In this document: piece by piece, positions 62,311 to 64,000 of the stretch
Position numbering within the stretch: position 1 is the first letter of the stretch
Layout: every line of letters starts with the position of its first letter
DNA from: Azospirillum sp. TSH100
GTDB lineage: Bacteria > Pseudomonadota > Alphaproteobacteria > Azospirillales > Azospirillaceae
Length of the DNA stretch: 64,000 bases
Assembly (NCBI RefSeq): GCF_004923295.1
Contig: NZ_CP039636.1
Location: 346,001-410,000, forward strand
Direction of reading: 5' to 3'
Notes under the pieces: model-generated
The model's database searches: none
Told to the model about the DNA's origin: nothing
Seen by the model: only the letters and a program-made list of their open reading frames with translations
Program-made: the position numbers and the translations under genes

Positions 62311-64000
62311 ATGCCGATCTACAAGGCTCCGCTAGAAGATGTGCGCTTCGTCCTGGACGAGATCGTCGGGCTGGACAAGCTGTCGGCCCTGCCGGGCTAT
62401 GAGGACGCCACGCCGGAACTCGTCGGGCAGGTGCTGGAGGAAGGCGCCAAGCTGTGCGAGGAGGTTCTGTTCCCGCTGAACCAGTCCGGCGACGGCGAGG
62501 GCTGCCATTTCGAGAATGGCGAGGTCCGCACGCCCAAGGGCTTCAAGGAGGCCTACAGCACCTACATCGAGGCCGGCTGGCAGGGTCTGGCCTGCGACCC
62601 GGCCTATGGCGGGCAGGGGTTGCCGAAGCTGGTCAACATCATGCTGGAGGAGTTCATCTGCTCCGCCAACCTCAGCTTCGGCATGTATCCCGGCCTGTCG
62701 CTCGGCGCCTACAACGCGCTTGCGATGTACGGCTCCGACGAGCTGAAGCAGCGCTTCCTGCCGAAGCTGGTCGACGGCACCTGGTCCGGCACCATGTGCC
62801 TGACCGAGCCACATTGCGGCACCGACCTCGGCATCATCCGCACCAAGGCGGTGCCGGCGGAAGACGGGTCGTTCAAGATCACCGGCACCAAGATCTTCAT
62901 CTCGGCCGGCGAGCATGACCTTACCGAGAACATCCTGCATCTGGTGCTGGCCCGCCTGCCCGACGCCCCGGCCGGCACCCGCGGCATCAGCCTGTTCCTG
63001 GTGCCGAAGTTCATGCCGAACGCCGACGGCACGCCGGGTGCCCGCAACGGCGTCGCCTGCGGCTCCATCGAGCACAAGATGGGCATCAAGGCGTCGTCGA
63101 CCTGCGTCATGAACTTCGAGGACGCCACCGGCTGGCTGGTCGGCGAACCGCACAAGGGCATGCGCGCCATGTTCGTGATGATGAATGCGGCCCGTCTGGC
63201 CGTGGGCATCCAGGGGCTGGGTCTGGCCGAGGTGTCCTACCAGAACGCCGTCAACTATGCCCGCGAGCGGCTCCAGGGCCGGTCGCTGTCGGGGGTGAAG
63301 GCGCCGGACAAGCCGGCCGATCCGATCATCGTCCATCCCGACGTGCGCAGGAACCTGCTGACCGCCCGCGCCTATGGCGAAGGCGCCCGCGCGCTCGGCG
63401 CGCTGGTCGCCTATCATCTGGACGTGGCGGAGAAGCATCCCGACGCCCGCACCCGCCGCGACGCCGACGAGTTCGTCCAGCTGATGACGCCGATCGTCAA
63501 GGCGCTGTTCACCGACATCGGTTTCGAGTCGGCCAACATCACCGTGCAGGTCCATGGCGGCCACGGCTTCATCTGGGAGACCGGCGTCGAGCAGTATGTC
63601 CGCGACGCCCGCATCTGCCAGATCTATGAGGGCACCAACGGCATCCAGGCGCTCGACCTCGTCGGCCGCAAGCTGCCGCAGGACGTTGGCCGCCTGCTGC
63701 GCCACTTCTTCCACCCCGTCGGCCGCGACATCGAGGCGGCGATGGAGAAGGATGAACTGGGCGAGTTCGTCATGCCGCTGGCCAAGGCCTTCGCCAAGCT
63801 GCAACAGGCCACCGCCCTGATCGCCCAGAAGGGCCTGAAGGATCCGGAGGAAGCCGGCGCCGCCGCCAGCGACTATCTGCGCCTGTTCGGCTTGGTCGCG
63901 CTGGGCTGGAGCTGGCTGACCATGGTGGAGAAGGCGCAGGCAAAGCTCGCCGCCGGGGAAGGCAACGCCAGCTTCTACGAGGCCAAGATCAAGACCGCGC
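62311..64000 (+). CDS. Acyl-CoA dehydrogenase (3' end beyond window)
   Basis: About 563 residues are visible before the window edge, so this is a long-type enzyme of about 590-600 residues. The N-terminal MPIYKAPLEDVRFVLDEIVG extension, the FAD-binding MCLTEPHCGTDLGIIRTKA and the catalytic glutamate in YEGTNGIQALDLVG are seen. It forms enoyl-CoA for the preceding enzymes. GGAGG precedes the ATG, 16 bases after the previous stop. The order regulator-thiolase-bifunctional enzyme-dehydrogenase is typical of alphaproteobacterial fatty-acid operons. Confidence 0.93.
   Translation, partial: MPIYKAPLEDVRFVLDEIVGLDKLSALPGYEDATPELVGQVLEEGAKLCEEVLFPLNQSGDGEGCHFENGEVRTPKGFKEAYSTYIEAGWQGLACDPAYGGQGLPKLVNIMLEEFICSANLSFGMYPGLSLGAYNALAMYGSDELKQRFLPKLVDGTWSGTMCLTEPHCGTDLGIIRTKAVPAEDGSFKITGTKIFISAGEHDLTENILHLVLARLPDAPAGTRGISLFLVPKFMPNADGTPGARNGVACGSIEHKMGIKASSTCVMNFEDATGWLVGEPHKGMRAMFVMMNAARLAVGIQGLGLAEVSYQNAVNYARERLQGRSLSGVKAPDKPADPIIVHPDVRRNLLTARAYGEGARALGALVAYHLDVAEKHPDARTRRDADEFVQLMTPIVKALFTDIGFESANITVQVHGGHGFIWETGVEQYVRDARICQIYEGTNGIQALDLVGRKLPQDVGRLLRHFFHPVGRDIEAAMEKDELGEFVMPLAKAFAKLQQATALIAQKGLKDPEEAGAAASDYLRLFGLVALGWSWLTMVEKAQAKLAAGEGNASFYEAKIKTA

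Overview
The window reads as a secondary replicon (megaplasmid or chromid) of a high-GC alphaproteobacterium, most likely Rhodospirillales/Azospirillaceae and probably Azospirillum. The reasons are the strong G/C third-codon bias, the alphaproteobacterial-looking proteins throughout, and a plasmid-type replication initiator beside an iteron array. The genus is an inference from gene content, not a database match. I see no rRNA, tRNA, transposase, integrase or CRISPR array.

Layout. (1) 1-3338 is a replication region. Two overlapping minus-strand genes (a winged-helix protein and an edge-truncated partner, resembling a phage O/P replication pair) diverge from a plasmid Rep initiator, and the gap between them carries about a dozen 20-bp iterons in two opposing blocks. 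(2) 3343-3978 is a PAP2 phosphatase. (3) 4066-11732 is a complete five-step histidine utilisation (hut) locus. hutF-hutH-hutG run left and hutI-hutC-hutU run right from a shared intergenic region that contains a HutC-like palindrome inside the hutF promoter. (4) 11811-24241 is a mixed block: GH1 beta-glucosidase, two proteins of unknown function, a lytic transglycosylase-SPOR lipoprotein, the divergent katA/oxyR pair, glycogen debranching enzyme GlgX, a zinc metallopeptidase-like protein and a diguanylate cyclase. (5) 24445-35595 covers solute uptake and GABA/polyamine metabolism: an orphan TRAP binding protein, a polyamine-type ABC transporter (potA-potD-potB-potC), a cupin/XRE regulator, gabD-gabT and a class III CoA-transferase. 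A similar palindrome precedes both gabD and potA. (6) 35642-38357 has a zinc alcohol dehydrogenase divergent from an Lrp/AsnC regulator, then a DMT exporter. (7) 38392-41221 is a three-gene, largely uncharacterised minus-strand operon ending in a small 2H-phosphoesterase-like protein. (8) 41447-57939 holds an AsmA protein, an SLC13/RCK_C transporter, a chemoreceptor, small unknowns, a NUP-family nucleoside protein, an aminotransferase, a hybrid-free sensor kinase, a giant alpha-2-macroglobulin-like protein that lacks the thioester cysteine, and a small membrane protein. (9) 58244-64000 is a fatty-acid/branched-chain acyl-CoA oxidation operon led by a MerR regulator, with thiolase, a bifunctional dehydrogenase/hydratase and an acyl-CoA dehydrogenase that runs off the window.

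A dispersed REP-like repeat (CCCTCTCCCC / GGGGAGAGGG core plus a GGTGAGGGGG tail) sits in at least five intergenic spaces, twice as inverted pairs. The gene content is catabolic: histidine to glutamate, polyamine/GABA to succinate, acyl-CoA oxidation, glycogen and beta-glucoside breakdown, plus sensing and oxidative-stress defence. The most unusual items are the bidirectional iteron origin flanked by two kinds of replication gene, the shared pot/gab operator, the REP-like pairs, the unknown three-gene operon at 38.4-41.2 kb and a possible leader RNA/attenuator before the TRAP gene.
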